From NCBI GenBank assembly GCA_017547125.1, contig JAFYQL010000123.1, positions 1-23,077 on the forward strand: a stretch of 23,077 nt of DNA, given 5' to 3'. The DNA is from Bacillota bacterium (GTDB taxonomy: Bacteria > Bacillota > Clostridia > Lachnospirales > Anaerotignaceae). Below the pieces are notes generated by a model. It was given only the letters and a program-made list of their open reading frames with translations, had not been told where the DNA came from and searched no databases. This document shows, one piece after another, positions 1 to 8,012 of the stretch. The translations under genes were made by a program, and so were the position numbers. How positions within the stretch are numbered: the first letter of the stretch is position 1; each line of letters starts with the position of its first letter.

Positions 1-190
1 CGATAGAAATGAGAACGGATTGCCACATTTTAAGGCCGGCAAATTTTACGCACAAAAAGAATGCAGCCAAAGCGATAAGCAAGCCTGCAAAAAAGCCTTT
101 TAAACAGAATGAAAAAGGCTTGGATTTTTCGGTTTTGATATCAACTTCGGAAGAGTTTTCTTCCAAAGAAAGTGTGTTTTTTTCGTCCAT
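1..190 (-). CDS. N-terminal part of a small membrane-anchored protein of unknown function (runs off left edge)
   Basis: Reading the minus strand from an ATG at 190 gives an open frame of 63 codons to the window edge. It begins MDEKNTLSLEENSSEVDIKT. An acidic, polar N-terminus of about 27 residues is followed by a hydrophobic stretch at about residues 28-48 (FCLKGFFAGLLIALAAFFLC), likely one transmembrane helix or uncleaved anchor. AAGGA sits about 10 bases before the ATG. It follows the AEC permease gene on the same strand with an 80-base gap and no hairpin between them, so co-transcription is possible. I do not recognise the family. The rest of the protein is outside the window, so no function is proposed. 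Confidence 0.6.
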   Translation of the reverse strand, partial: MDEKNTLSLEENSSEVDIKTEKSKPFSFCLKGFFAGLLIALAAFFLCVKFAGLKMWQSVLISI

Positions 191-270
191 TATGATAATA
201 TCCTTAAACTATGGAATAGCTTTTATCCCAATTTTAATGTTATTGCTCTGTTTTGTAAAGCGACAAGGCT

Positions 271-1209
271 TCAGATTAACCCCAGTGTGAAAAAGAGCAT
301 AATCCAACTGAATATAGTAAATACCGATAATACTGTGCTTATGGCAACAAGCTGTGCTGCAAGCTCGTGGTCGCTATTCATACTGTGAGCCATCGTATAT
401 GATGATGTGGCAACGGGTGTTGCGGCAATAATAAGCACAGTGAAAAGCTGCATATCTTCAAGACCTATAAAATATGCAATAAGCACAGCCGCAGCCGGCA
501 CTGCAATAAGGCGCAGGAAAAGACATACGGCGATGTACTTTAAGTTTCTTGCAAGTGATGAGAAACGAAGAGATGCCCCAAGTACTATAAGCGCAAATGT
601 TGTTGTGCTGTTTGAAATGTTTTTTACTATGCTCTGCATAAGTGCAGGTGCAGGAAGTTTGAAAAGATTATAGAGGATACCTATTATGGCGCCTATAATA
701 AGCGGATTTTTCGCTATGTTTTTTAATAAGGCGGATATATTTGTTGTTTGTCCGCCAAAATATTCAAGCACAACCACTGCAAGAACGTTATAAAGCGGAA
801 TTATGAACGCAGTTGCAACGCTCATCATGCCGGCATTTCCGTCGCCGAATATAGAAATGGTAAGCGGAAGGCCAAAAAGAATGATATTGCTTCTGAAAGT
901 GCCCTGAATGAAAGCACCGCAGGTTGCTCTGCTTCTGATGAATTTTGGCACAACGAAGCAAAGCGTAGCCGTAAGGGTGACTGAAAAAACAGTCAGATAT
1001 GCTATAAGCTTCACATCGGCAGACTGTGAAAAGTCTGAAGTGTATATATTGGAAAAAACAATAACCGGATAAAAGCATTTGAACAAAAGACGGTTCAGCT
1101 TTCCAAGAAAATCGTCTTCCACAAGGTTTAATCTTTTTATAAATATGCCTATAAGTATGTAGCTGGCCAAAGGCGCAACTGCATTAAAGGCAATTAAAAA
1201 GTTATTCAT
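271..1209 (-). CDS. AEC (auxin efflux carrier) family transporter
   Basis: A 312-residue, very hydrophobic protein with about ten predicted membrane segments, the usual size and organisation of the AEC/Mem_trans family (two five-helix halves around a short central loop). Supporting segments are the N-terminal helix with GIFIKRLNLV, the mid-protein RSNIILFGLPLTISIFGDG and the late MPISF-like counterpart region around TPVATSSYTMAHSM, where family members carry a substrate-binding crossover. Bacterial members export or exchange small organic anions such as malate; the substrate cannot be read from sequence. The ATG at 1209 has a strong GGAGG about 6 bases upstream. The gene is divergent from the GH13 gene and the partial membrane protein follows it. 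No sign of truncation. Confidence 0.85.
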   Translation of the reverse strand: MNNFLIAFNAVAPLASYILIGIFIKRLNLVEDDFLGKLNRLLFKCFYPVIVFSNIYTSDFSQSADVKLIAYLTVFSVTLTATLCFVVPKFIRSRATCGAFIQGTFRSNIILFGLPLTISIFGDGNAGMMSVATAFIIPLYNVLAVVVLEYFGGQTTNISALLKNIAKNPLIIGAIIGILYNLFKLPAPALMQSIVKNISNSTTTFALIVLGASLRFSSLARNLKYIAVCLFLRLIAVPAAAVLIAYFIGLEDMQLFTVLIIAATPVATSSYTMAHSMNSDHELAAQLVAISTVLSVFTIFSWIMLFFTLGLI

Positions 1210-1238
1210 ATATTGCCTCCTGCAAATTTTATACTTTA

Positions 1239-1267
1239 ATTATGACACCATTATATTTGTAAAGCAA
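1239..1267 (-). promoter_or_regulatory. Possible promoter for the AEC permease gene
   Basis: On the minus strand TTGCTT (1267-1262) is followed after 17 bases by CATAAT (1244-1239), about 30 bases before the ATG. A second TATAAT (1255-1250) lies nearby without a good -35. Only a moderate match. Confidence 0.35.
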
Positions 1268-1306
1268 TACCGCAAAGTACATATTTGGCACTGTAAAAAG
1301 AGTCAA

Positions 1307-1335
1307 TTGACTGCTTTACCAAAATAAAGTATACT
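1307..1335 (+). promoter_or_regulatory. Promoter of the GH13 gene, -35 inside a 12-bp palindrome
   Basis: TTGACT (1307-1312), a 17-base spacer, then TATACT (1330-1335): a near-consensus housekeeping promoter. The -35 is the right half of a perfect palindrome AGTCAATTGACT (1301-1312). Transcription would start near 1342, giving a leader of only about 15 bases. Confidence 0.75.
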
Positions 1336-1356
1336 AGGATATGGAGAGTGATTACA

Positions 1357-3387
1357 GTGGAAATTAACAGACTTGCGGTTTTCAGTGACGAAACAGAATG
1401 CTACCGACTTCCGTTGGAGCCTGATAAAAACGACAGTATTGAAATAAAAATAAGAACAGCAAAAGACGATGCTGACAGCGTATGTGCTGTGGCTAACGGC
1501 AAAAGCATCGCTATGCACAAAACAGAAACAAAAGGCCTTTTCGATTATTACAGCACAACCCTTGCGCCTTCTGAAGAAAATGTTAAATATTACTTTGAAA
1601 TCAAGAAGGGCGAAAAAACATACTACTATTCAAAGGTTGGCGTAAGCGAAGAGGTTTTAAGTTATGCAGATTTTGTGATACTCAAAGGCTTTAAAACTCC
1701 GCTCTGGAGTAGAAGCACAGTTATGTATCAGATTTATGTAGACAGATTCTGCAACGGTGACCCAACAAACACAGTAAAAGATGATGAATATGTATACCTT
1801 GAAAAGAAGGTGCGCCAGGTTAAAGACTGGAACCAGGTGCCTGAAGCAGAAGATATCAGAAATTTCTACGGTGGCGACCTTCAGGGTGTTATAGATAAAC
1901 TTCCTTACTTAAAAGATCTTGGTATTGAAACAATTTACTTCAATCCTATTTTTGTTTCACCAAGCAATCATAAATACGATATTCAGGACTATTCACACGT
2001 TGATCCGCATATCGGCAAGATAGTTGAAGATGGCGGCAGAGTGCTTAATAAAGACGAAAGCACAAACGAAAATGCCTCAATGTATAAAATAAGAACAACA
2101 AGCCCTAAAAACCTTAAGGCCAGCGATGAACTTTTCAGAGTTCTTGTTGAGAAGGCACATGAAATGGGCATAAGAGTTATTCTTGATGGTGTTTTCAACC
2201 ACTGTGGTGCATTTAATAAGTGGCTCGACAGAGAAAACTTCTATGGCGGCAGAGGCGAAGATGTGGGTGCTTACTGGAGCAAAGACAGTAAGTACAACAA
2301 CTACTTTGTATGGAAAGAAAATTCTTGGCCAAAGAATGAAAAGTATGCAGGCTGGTGGGATCTTCCAAATCATCCAAAGCTTAATTTTGAAGATTCTCCG
2401 CAGCTTCTCGATGAGATACTTTCTACTGCGAAAAAATGGATATCTGCGCCATATAATGCTGACGGCTGGAGAATTGACGTTGCGGCAGATCTTGGCCAGA
2501 CTGAAGAATATAACCACAAATTCTGGCAGATGTACAGAAATGCTGTAAAAGAAGCCAACAACGAAGCGATTATACTTGCAGAACACTACGGAAATCCTGC
2601 TCCGTGGCTTGACGGCACACAGTGGGACACGATTATGAACTACGACGCCTTTATGGACCCTGTGTCATACTTCTTTACAGGTATGGAAAAGCACAGTGAT
2701 AGCTATAATGACGAAAAATACAATAACGGCGGTATGTTTGCCAATGATATGGTTCAGACAATGGCACGCCTTCCAAGACAGACACTTTTCACAACTATGA
2801 ATCAGCTTTCAAACCACGACCATTCTCGTTTCCTTACAAGAACAAACAAGACTGTGGGCAGAGTTGCAACAAAGGGAAGTGCTGCAGCTGGCGAAAACAC
2901 AGATATGGCCATTATGAAAGAAGCTGTTTTATTCCAGTTTACCTGGGTTGGCTCACCTACTGTATATTATGGTGATGAGGCCGGTGTTGTGGGCTGGACA
3001 GACCCTGACGACAGAAGGACATATCCTTGGGGTAATGAAGACTATGACCTTCTTCATTACCATAGAGATGTTATTTCATTAAGAAAACGCTATGATGTGT
3101 TTAAAACAGGCTCAACTATGTTCCTTAATGAAGGAAGAGGCTTCGTGAGCTATGCACGTTTCGACAGAGAAAACTGCGTAGTTGTAGCCTTCAACAACAC
3201 TGAAGAAGATATGGAATACAGTGTGCCGGTTTGGAGAACAGGTGTTGAGGAAAAAACTTTATTTAAGATGATTTTCTCATCTGCAGACGGCAGAAAAGTG
3301 CCTGAAAATTACTATAAAGTTTCTGACGGACACTTTAAGGTTAAAGTAAAAGCAAAAAGCGGTGTGGTAATTGCCAATGAGTTTTGA
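1357..3387 (+). CDS. GH13 family alpha-glucanase (neopullulanase/cyclomaltodextrinase-like)
   Basis: Hydrolyses alpha-glucosidic bonds in maltodextrin, cyclodextrin or pullulan-like substrates, probably inside the cell since no signal peptide is present. About 676 residues in three parts: an N-terminal beta domain (about 1-105, CBM34-like), a TIM barrel (about 118-555) and a C-terminal beta domain. All four GH13 signature regions are present: DGVFNH (Asp277), GWRIDVAAD with nucleophile Asp374, ILAEHYG with acid/base Glu409, and LSNHDHSRF with transition-state stabiliser Asp488. The GTG at 1357 is chosen because GGAGAG (1343-1348) sits 8 bases before it and because transcription probably starts near 1342. 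A GTG at 1348 is the alternative and adds three residues. The end overlaps the pseudouridine synthase gene by 11 bases, implying translational coupling. Exact substrate preference is not readable. Confidence 0.9.
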   Translation: MEINRLAVFSDETECYRLPLEPDKNDSIEIKIRTAKDDADSVCAVANGKSIAMHKTETKGLFDYYSTTLAPSEENVKYYFEIKKGEKTYYYSKVGVSEEVLSYADFVILKGFKTPLWSRSTVMYQIYVDRFCNGDPTNTVKDDEYVYLEKKVRQVKDWNQVPEAEDIRNFYGGDLQGVIDKLPYLKDLGIETIYFNPIFVSPSNHKYDIQDYSHVDPHIGKIVEDGGRVLNKDESTNENASMYKIRTTSPKNLKASDELFRVLVEKAHEMGIRVILDGVFNHCGAFNKWLDRENFYGGRGEDVGAYWSKDSKYNNYFVWKENSWPKNEKYAGWWDLPNHPKLNFEDSPQLLDEILSTAKKWISAPYNADGWRIDVAADLGQTEEYNHKFWQMYRNAVKEANNEAIILAEHYGNPAPWLDGTQWDTIMNYDAFMDPVSYFFTGMEKHSDSYNDEKYNNGGMFANDMVQTMARLPRQTLFTTMNQLSNHDHSRFLTRTNKTVGRVATKGSAAAGENTDMAIMKEAVLFQFTWVGSPTVYYGDEAGVVGWTDPDDRRTYPWGNEDYDLLHYHRDVISLRKRYDVFKTGSTMFLNEGRGFVSYARFDRENCVVVAFNNTEEDMEYSVPVWRTGVEEKTLFKMIFSSADGRKVPENYYKVSDGHFKVKVKAKSGVVIANEF

Positions 3388-4054
3388 AATTTTGTATGAA
3401 GACAAAAATTATATACTTGCCCAGAAACCGCAGGGAATGCCTTCTCAGCCTGACAAAACAGGCGATGATGATATTCTCACACTGTGCGAAAATAAGACAG
3501 GCATAAAGGATATGAGCGTTATAAACCGCCTTGACAGACCTGTTGGCGGCATAATAATACTTGCTAAAAACAAAAAGGCTGCGGCTGAATGCTCTGCTCT
3601 TGTGCAGAATAATGCGGTGGAAAAGGAATATACTGCCGTTGTCTGCGGAAAGATAGAGTGCGAAGAGGGTACGTTTGAGGATTATCTCGTTAAAAATGCG
3701 AAGCTTAACACTTCTTCAGTGGCAGACAAGAGTAATAAAAACGCAAAAAAGGCCGTTCTTCACTACAAGGTTTTAAAAACTGTGGAAGATGAAGAATTTG
3801 GAAACTTAAGCCTTGTGAGAATAAAGCTTGAAACAGGCAGACATCACCAGATAAGAGTGCAGTTTGCATCAAGAAAAATTGCACTTTGGGGTGACAGCAA
3901 ATACAACCCTGCATTTGCAAGACGAAGAGGCTTTTTCAACATTGCACTCTGGTCAAGCAGAACATCCTTTAAGGATAAATTTAGCGGAAAAACAATAGAA
4001 GCCCAAAGCAGTCCGCAGGGCGAAATATTTGAAAAATTTAAGCCATACGAATAA
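3377..4054 (+). CDS. RluA-family RNA pseudouridine synthase
   Basis: Isomerises specific uridines in rRNA or tRNA to pseudouridine. The 225-residue protein has the family's catalytic loop as INRLDRPVGG, with the likely catalytic Asp53, and the second conserved block ETGRHHQIRVQFA near residue 155. It lacks the S4 domain of longer RluA/RluD proteins, so it belongs to the short single-domain group. The ATG at 3377 is preferred over a TTG at 3371. It lies inside the end of the GH13 gene, no good Shine-Dalgarno is visible, and reinitiation after the GH13 stop at 3387 is likely. Its own stop codon sits in the loop of the terminator hairpin. Which uridine is modified cannot be told. Confidence 0.88.
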   Translation: MSFEILYEDKNYILAQKPQGMPSQPDKTGDDDILTLCENKTGIKDMSVINRLDRPVGGIIILAKNKKAAAECSALVQNNAVEKEYTAVVCGKIECEEGTFEDYLVKNAKLNTSSVADKSNKNAKKAVLHYKVLKTVEDEEFGNLSLVRIKLETGRHHQIRVQFASRKIALWGDSKYNPAFARRRGFFNIALWSSRTSFKDKFSGKTIEAQSSPQGEIFEKFKPYE

Positions 4055-4070
4055 TCGTATGGCTTTTTTA
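4040..4070. terminator. Bidirectional intrinsic terminator with the stop codon in its loop
   Basis: Perfect 11-bp stem: AAGCCATACGA (4040-4050) pairs with TCGTATGGCTT (4055-4065) around an ATAA loop, followed by a T-run. The minus strand also reads into T-rich sequence, so it can end both the plus-strand pair and the convergent lipoprotein operon. The TAA of the pseudouridine synthase (4052-4054) lies in the loop. Confidence 0.9.
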
Positions 4071-4406
4071 TTATGGATTATTATTTATTTCTCTGTCGGC
4101 AGGTGTTTTGAGAGTGATGGCATAAACCTTATTTATCTGCATAGGGTAGCTTTCTGCTATGCTTCCGTCAAAATATACCACAATTTCGTCACCCTTCACT
4201 ATGTCGGTGTAGCTGTCGCTGTTTTCTGCATTGAGAGATACAGAATATGAGTCCGAATTTTTGTCTTCCAGAAGAATACTGTTTTCATATACTTCGGAAA
4301 CGGTTCCTGTTATGCTTGGTTCGTTTTGAATTATATAATTCATACTTTTCTGACAAGCACAAAGCATAAACGAACATGCCAAAATCAACAGAAGGTATTT
4401 TTTCAT
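4071..4406 (-). CDS. Small DUF3221-like lipoprotein
   Basis: A 111-residue secreted lipoprotein. The N-terminus is MKKYLLLILACSFMLCACQK: two lysines, a hydrophobic core and a lipobox LCAC with the acylated cysteine at residue 18. The mature part is one small beta-rich domain with ITGTVSEVYENSILLED, a central DIVKGDEIVVYFDG and then ESYPMQINKVYAI. This resembles the DUF3221/YobA group by its GxI-x-ESYPxQ ending. No biochemical role is known for that group. The ATG at 4406 is used because GGAGG lies 9 bases upstream; a longer frame to 4439 adds a non-signal-like extension. The gene begins 4 bases after the acetyltransferase stop and is the last gene of the operon. Confidence 0.75.
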   Translation of the reverse strand: MKKYLLLILACSFMLCACQKSMNYIIQNEPSITGTVSEVYENSILLEDKNSDSYSVSLNAENSDSYTDIVKGDEIVVYFDGSIAESYPMQINKVYAITLKTPADREINNNP

Positions 4407-4410
4407 AGGC

Positions 4411-5070
4411 TTATGCCTCCTTTGTATCTGCAAAAGCATCTATAAATTTCTGTAAATCGTCAAAAAACTTGGCGGTGTGGTACCCGTCGCATACGGCGTG
4501 GGATATTGTGAGAGTAAACGGCATCTTGAGAGTGCCGTTTTCTTCTGTATATTTGCCGAAGGTGATGATTGGGAAAAATGTCGGGTCGCCACCGCCTGAA
4601 TATGTGCTGTATCCGGTATAGCTAACCCAAGGCACACAGGAGATGCAGAAGAAGTTTGGCGGCTGACCGTCTTTAGCCTTTACACCCTTCACATCCTTGT
4701 ATTTTTCCATATCAGATGTGATGTTTTCGTAGAATGTTTTAAAATCAAAGTCGAAATCTGTCCACATGTCGGAAAATGTTTTGTCGTCATCGTGGAAAAT
4801 GGTGTAGTTTGGCACAACTTTGTCCCATACGCAGGGCATACCATCTTTGTCCTTGAACATTTTTAAGTTTTCGGTTGAGTTTACAACGGCAGCAGCGCAA
4901 TAGATAAATGTTGGATAAAACTTAAGTTCTTTTGCCTTGCAGAAAGAAACAAGACGAGTTACATCGAGGTTTATTGTCATACTGTAGCCTGCTTTTACAA
5001 GGTTTGTGTAGTAAAGGTAGTGGTTTTTTCTTGGCCAATTTTCAAAATCTATTGCTTTGTAGTTTTCCAT
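4411..5070 (-). CDS. Chloramphenicol acetyltransferase (CAT type A) family protein
   Basis: A 219-residue protein, the standard length of a trimeric CAT subunit that transfers acetyl from acetyl-CoA to a hydroxyl of chloramphenicol. The catalytic block is TISHAVCDGYH, with His191 at the catalytic position and the structural Asp195. The active-site serine block is PWVSYTGYS (Ser150). The conserved MPFTLTISHAVCDG run and N-terminal YSMTINLDVT match the family. Most resistance CATs have HHAVCDG; here the first His is Ser. AAGGAG, encoded within the end of dinB, is 8 bases before the ATG, and only 4 bases separate the genes. True chloramphenicol resistance is plausible but unproven; chromosomal CAT-like proteins with other acceptors exist. 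Confidence 0.85.
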   Translation of the reverse strand: MENYKAIDFENWPRKNHYLYYTNLVKAGYSMTINLDVTRLVSFCKAKELKFYPTFIYCAAAVVNSTENLKMFKDKDGMPCVWDKVVPNYTIFHDDDKTFSDMWTDFDFDFKTFYENITSDMEKYKDVKGVKAKDGQPPNFFCISCVPWVSYTGYSTYSGGGDPTFFPIITFGKYTEENGTLKMPFTLTISHAVCDGYHTAKFFDDLQKFIDAFADTKEA

Positions 5071-5074
5071 AATT

Positions 5075-6280
5075 TTATCTCCTTACGCCAAAATCATTTG
5101 TCATTATGTCGCCTGTACTTACGGCAGATTTGCCGTGCTTGTTTCGTATCTTGTCCAATGCCTTGTCCAGCTTTTCTCTCTTCTCGTAGTTTGTTTCTTC
5201 TGTGCCGAAAAGTGAAATCTGATGAGTTGCACTGTCTTCGTCCACAAGTGACGAAAGCTGAATAGAAAGAAGACGTATAGGCTTGCCTTTTGCCATATTT
5301 GAAACTATAAGGTCGTAGGCGTGGTCTTCAATTTCCTTTGAAACATTGGTTGGGTTAAGCAGAGTTTTCTGTCTGCTGATATATTTGAAATCATCGTATT
5401 TTATGCCTATCTGTACTGTACTGCCCTTCACATGATGACGGCGCATTCTTTCGGAAACCATTTCGGCAATGGCAGATGTGCCTGTGCGTATGTCAGCAAG
5501 TGAAAGTATATTGCGTGAAAAAGTCATGCTATTGCCTATGGATTTTGCATCCTGGGTGTCGTAGAGACAACGCACCTTTTCGTCGTCAATTCCGCAGGCG
5601 TAGTTGTGGAGCAGTGTACCCGATTTGCCCAGTGATTTTTCCAGCATATGAATATCACTGTTGGCAATGTCGCCAATGGTGTATATGCCCATTTTTTTAA
5701 GGGTTTCAAAACTGCTTTTGCCCACGAACATAAGATTGTCGGCAGAAAGCGGATGAAGTATTTCTCTGAAGTTTTCGCGTGTGATAACTGTTGTGGCATC
5801 GGGCTTTTTGTAGTCGCTGCCAAGCTTTGCAAATATCTTGCAGAATGAAACACCAACGGAAATGGTTATGCCGATTTCTTCCTTTATTCTTTTTCGTAAG
5901 GTGTCGGCTATGGTTTTTCCGTCACCGAAAAGCCTCTGGCTTCCTGTTACATCAAGAAAGCTCTCGTCAATGCTGAAAGGCTCAACAAGGTCAGTATATT
6001 CTTCGTAAATTTTGTTTATCTGTGCGGAAACATGACTGTATTCGCTATGGTGAGGAGGCACAACTGTTAAAGACGGACATTTTTTGCGTGCCTGCCACAA
6101 TGTTTCGGCGGTTTTGATGCCATACTTTTTGGCCAGTTCGTTTTTGGCAAGGACTATGCCGTGACGGTTTTCTTCGTCTCCGCCCACTGCTATGGGTATT
6201 CCTTTAAGCTTAGGATTAAGTTTTTCTTCAACAGATGCGAAAAAATTGTTGCAGTCGCAATGCAGTATTACTCTGTCCAT
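5075..6280 (-). CDS. dinB: DNA polymerase IV (Y-family translesion polymerase)
   Basis: Error-prone polymerase that copies past damaged bases. The 401-residue protein has the palm metal ligands in LHCDCNNFFASVE (Asp9) and SIDESFLD (Asp105, Glu106), the Y-family block VGVSFCKIFAKLGSDYKKPD around 142-161, thumb helix-hairpin-helix sequence near 190-225 and a little-finger domain to about 345. Near the end QISLFG (354-359) is a beta-clamp-binding motif. The ATG at 6280 follows AAGGAGGG. It heads the minus-strand operon with the CAT-like gene and the lipoprotein. No GAAC-N4-GTTC style LexA box is visible upstream, so SOS control is not supported here. Confidence 0.93.
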   Translation of the reverse strand: MDRVILHCDCNNFFASVEEKLNPKLKGIPIAVGGDEENRHGIVLAKNELAKKYGIKTAETLWQARKKCPSLTVVPPHHSEYSHVSAQINKIYEEYTDLVEPFSIDESFLDVTGSQRLFGDGKTIADTLRKRIKEEIGITISVGVSFCKIFAKLGSDYKKPDATTVITRENFREILHPLSADNLMFVGKSSFETLKKMGIYTIGDIANSDIHMLEKSLGKSGTLLHNYACGIDDEKVRCLYDTQDAKSIGNSMTFSRNILSLADIRTGTSAIAEMVSERMRRHHVKGSTVQIGIKYDDFKYISRQKTLLNPTNVSKEIEDHAYDLIVSNMAKGKPIRLLSIQLSSLVDEDSATHQISLFGTEETNYEKREKLDKALDKIRNKHGKSAVSTGDIMTNDFGVRR

Positions 6281-6305
6281 AAGTGCCCTCCTTTCTTAAT
6301 ATAAT

Positions 6306-6314
6306 TGTATACCA
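6306..6314 (-). promoter_or_regulatory. Possible extended -10 promoter for dinB
   Basis: Minus strand reads TGGTATACA (6314-6306), an extended -10 (TG-N-TATACA) about 26 bases before the dinB ATG. No good -35 hexamer is present at the right distance. Confidence 0.4.
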
Positions 6315-6360
6315 AAAACTAAATTAAAAGTAGACGAACACGGTGTAAAATTTGTATTAA

Positions 6361-6394
6361 GTCAATTGACATTAAAATTTTGCAATGTTAGAAT
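6361..6394 (+). promoter_or_regulatory. Promoter of the MATE exporter gene with palindrome at -35
   Basis: TTGACA (6366-6371), a 17-base spacer and TAGAAT (6389-6394) preceded by TG (6386-6387), i.e. consensus -35 plus extended -10. The -35 overlaps the palindrome GTCAATTGAC (6361-6370), the same 10-mer that overlaps the -35 of the GH13 promoter. The start site would be near 6401. Confidence 0.8.
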
Positions 6395-6448
6395 ATTTTG
6401 CGTGCTAATAATTAATTTTTTTATAGATATTTCTTAAGGAGGGGCAAT

Positions 6449-7798
6449 ATGAAAAACACAGATATTTTCGAAAGTCAGTCAATACCAAAGGCTGTTGCAT
6501 CACTTGCTGTGCCAACTATACTCAGCATGCTTGTTATGGTTTTTTATAACATGGCAGACACATTTTTCGTAGGCCAGACAGGCGACGCAAATCAGGTTGC
6601 AGCAGTATCACTTGCTATGCCGGTTTTCCTTTTTATAATGGCTGTAGGTAATATTTTTGGTGTGGGCGGAAGCAGTTACATCTCAAGATGCCTTGGTGAA
6701 GGCAAAATGGAAGAGGTTAAAAAGACATCATCATTCTGTTTTTATGGCGGTATAGCATCAGCCATTGCCATTATGATTGCATTCTTCCTTTTTGTTGATA
6801 AAGTGCTTATTTCAATAGGTGCGGACGAAAATACATTCACATTTGCAAAGCAGTATCTTTTATATATTGCCTGTGGTGCGGTTTTCAATGTTATCGGTGG
6901 TGCTTTTGGTAATATCATCCGTGCTGAAGGTGCGGCAAAGGTTTCAATGACGGGTATGATGCTTGGCACAATAGTAAACATCGTGCTTGACCCTATTATG
7001 ATTCTTACTCTTAAGATGGGTGTTGCCGGTGCGGCTATTGCCACAGTAATTGGTAATATGTGCACAGTTGTTTACTATCTTTTCTACTTCAGAAAAGGCA
7101 CAACAATGCTTTCTATCAGCAGAAAACATTTTGCAGTAACAAAACGTATTGTTAAAAACGTATTTGCAATCGGTATTCCTGCATCCCTCAACAACGTGCT
7201 TATGAGCTGCTCAAATATCATACTCAACATGCTTCTTGTTTCATACGGAAACAGCCCTGTTGCAGGTATGGGTGTTGCTATGAAGGCAAATATGCTTGTA
7301 ATATTTGTTCAGATGGGTCTTGCTATGGGTATTCAGCCGCTTGTTGGCTATTGCTACGGCAGCAAAAATACAAAGAGACTTAGCGGTACAATGAAGTTTG
7401 CTGCTGCGTGCAACATTGTTATGGGTACAGTGCTTACAGTAATCTATTACTTTGCGGCAGACGGTCTTGTAAGAATGTTCATCGAAGATGCTGAGGTTAT
7501 CAAATACGGTTCAATGATGCTCAGAGCTCTTATGGTATCAGGTCCGTTCATCGGTATTCTTTTCGTATTCTCATTCTCATTCCAGGGCATGGGTCAGGCA
7601 TTCCAGGCGCTTATTCTTTCAGTAAGCCGTCAGGGACTTATGTTCCTTCCTATCGCTATCATCGGAAACAAAATGTTTGGTCTTCAGGGTGTAATTTATG
7701 CGCAGCCTATAGCCGACATCGCATCACTTGTTGTTGCCATTATTATGTTTGTGCAGATACTTGCAAAGATGCGAAAAAATCACGAAATGGAAGCATAA
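6449..7798 (+). CDS. MATE family multidrug efflux transporter
   Basis: Cation-coupled exporter of drugs or metabolites. At 449 residues with about twelve membrane helices it has the usual MATE length and two-fold repeat. The N-terminal signature is clear: IPKAVASLAVPTILSMLVMV followed by YNMADTFFVGQTGD, and GVGGSSYISRCLGEG about residues 72-86, with the related second-half segment GIPASLNNVLMSCSN near residue 245 and MGIQPLVGYCYG near residue 294. It belongs to the DinF/NorM-like bacterial group; the substrate is unknown. The ATG follows AAGGAGGGG (6436-6444). It is a single-gene unit with its own promoter and terminator, divergent from the dinB operon. Confidence 0.93.
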   Translation: MKNTDIFESQSIPKAVASLAVPTILSMLVMVFYNMADTFFVGQTGDANQVAAVSLAMPVFLFIMAVGNIFGVGGSSYISRCLGEGKMEEVKKTSSFCFYGGIASAIAIMIAFFLFVDKVLISIGADENTFTFAKQYLLYIACGAVFNVIGGAFGNIIRAEGAAKVSMTGMMLGTIVNIVLDPIMILTLKMGVAGAAIATVIGNMCTVVYYLFYFRKGTTMLSISRKHFAVTKRIVKNVFAIGIPASLNNVLMSCSNIILNMLLVSYGNSPVAGMGVAMKANMLVIFVQMGLAMGIQPLVGYCYGSKNTKRLSGTMKFAAACNIVMGTVLTVIYYFAADGLVRMFIEDAEVIKYGSMMLRALMVSGPFIGILFVFSFSFQGMGQAFQALILSVSRQGLMFLPIAIIGNKMFGLQGVIYAQPIADIASLVVAIIMFVQILAKMRKNHEMEA

Positions 7799-7817
7799 TT
7801 GTATATAGAAATTTTTC

Positions 7818-7844
7818 AGCCGTGAATTTTCACGGCTATTTTTT
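7818..7844 (+). terminator. Intrinsic terminator after the MATE gene
   Basis: AGCCGTGA (7818-7825) pairs with TCACGGCT (7830-7837), followed by ATTTTTT. An 8-bp GC-containing stem with a 4-base loop and U-run. Confidence 0.88.
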
Positions 7845-8012
7845 ATGAATAAAAAAATTATCGTAAAAATAAAATGTGATTTTATCGGATGATATTTCCG
7901 CGCACAAAAAAATAGTTAGTGCGCTAAGTGTTTGTTAAATTTAAAACAAGAGTTTTCGACCAAATGCACAAAAACCTTTATATTTCAAGGGAAAATACGT
8001 TGTTTTTGGTTA
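7845..8012. other. AT-rich intergenic stretch upstream of the 2-hydroxyacid dehydrogenase promoter
   Basis: No coding frame of note. The only structure seen is an inverted repeat GCGCAC (7900-7905) / GTGCGC (7919-7924) separated by 13 bases, without a U-run. It could bind a protein or be chance. Confidence 0.4.

Noticed and set aside
9..290. Plus-strand frame of 93 codons at the left edge
   Set aside because: It overlaps, antisense, a better minus-strand frame with a ribosome site, a membrane helix and a start at 190, and has no ribosome site of its own.
2077..2586. Minus-strand frame of 169 codons inside the GH13 gene
   Set aside because: Antisense to conserved GH13 catalytic motifs, with no recognisable domain; a shadow frame.
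6281..6448. LexA/SOS box upstream of dinB
   Set aside because: GAACACGGTGTA is the closest string but lacks the second GTTC half.
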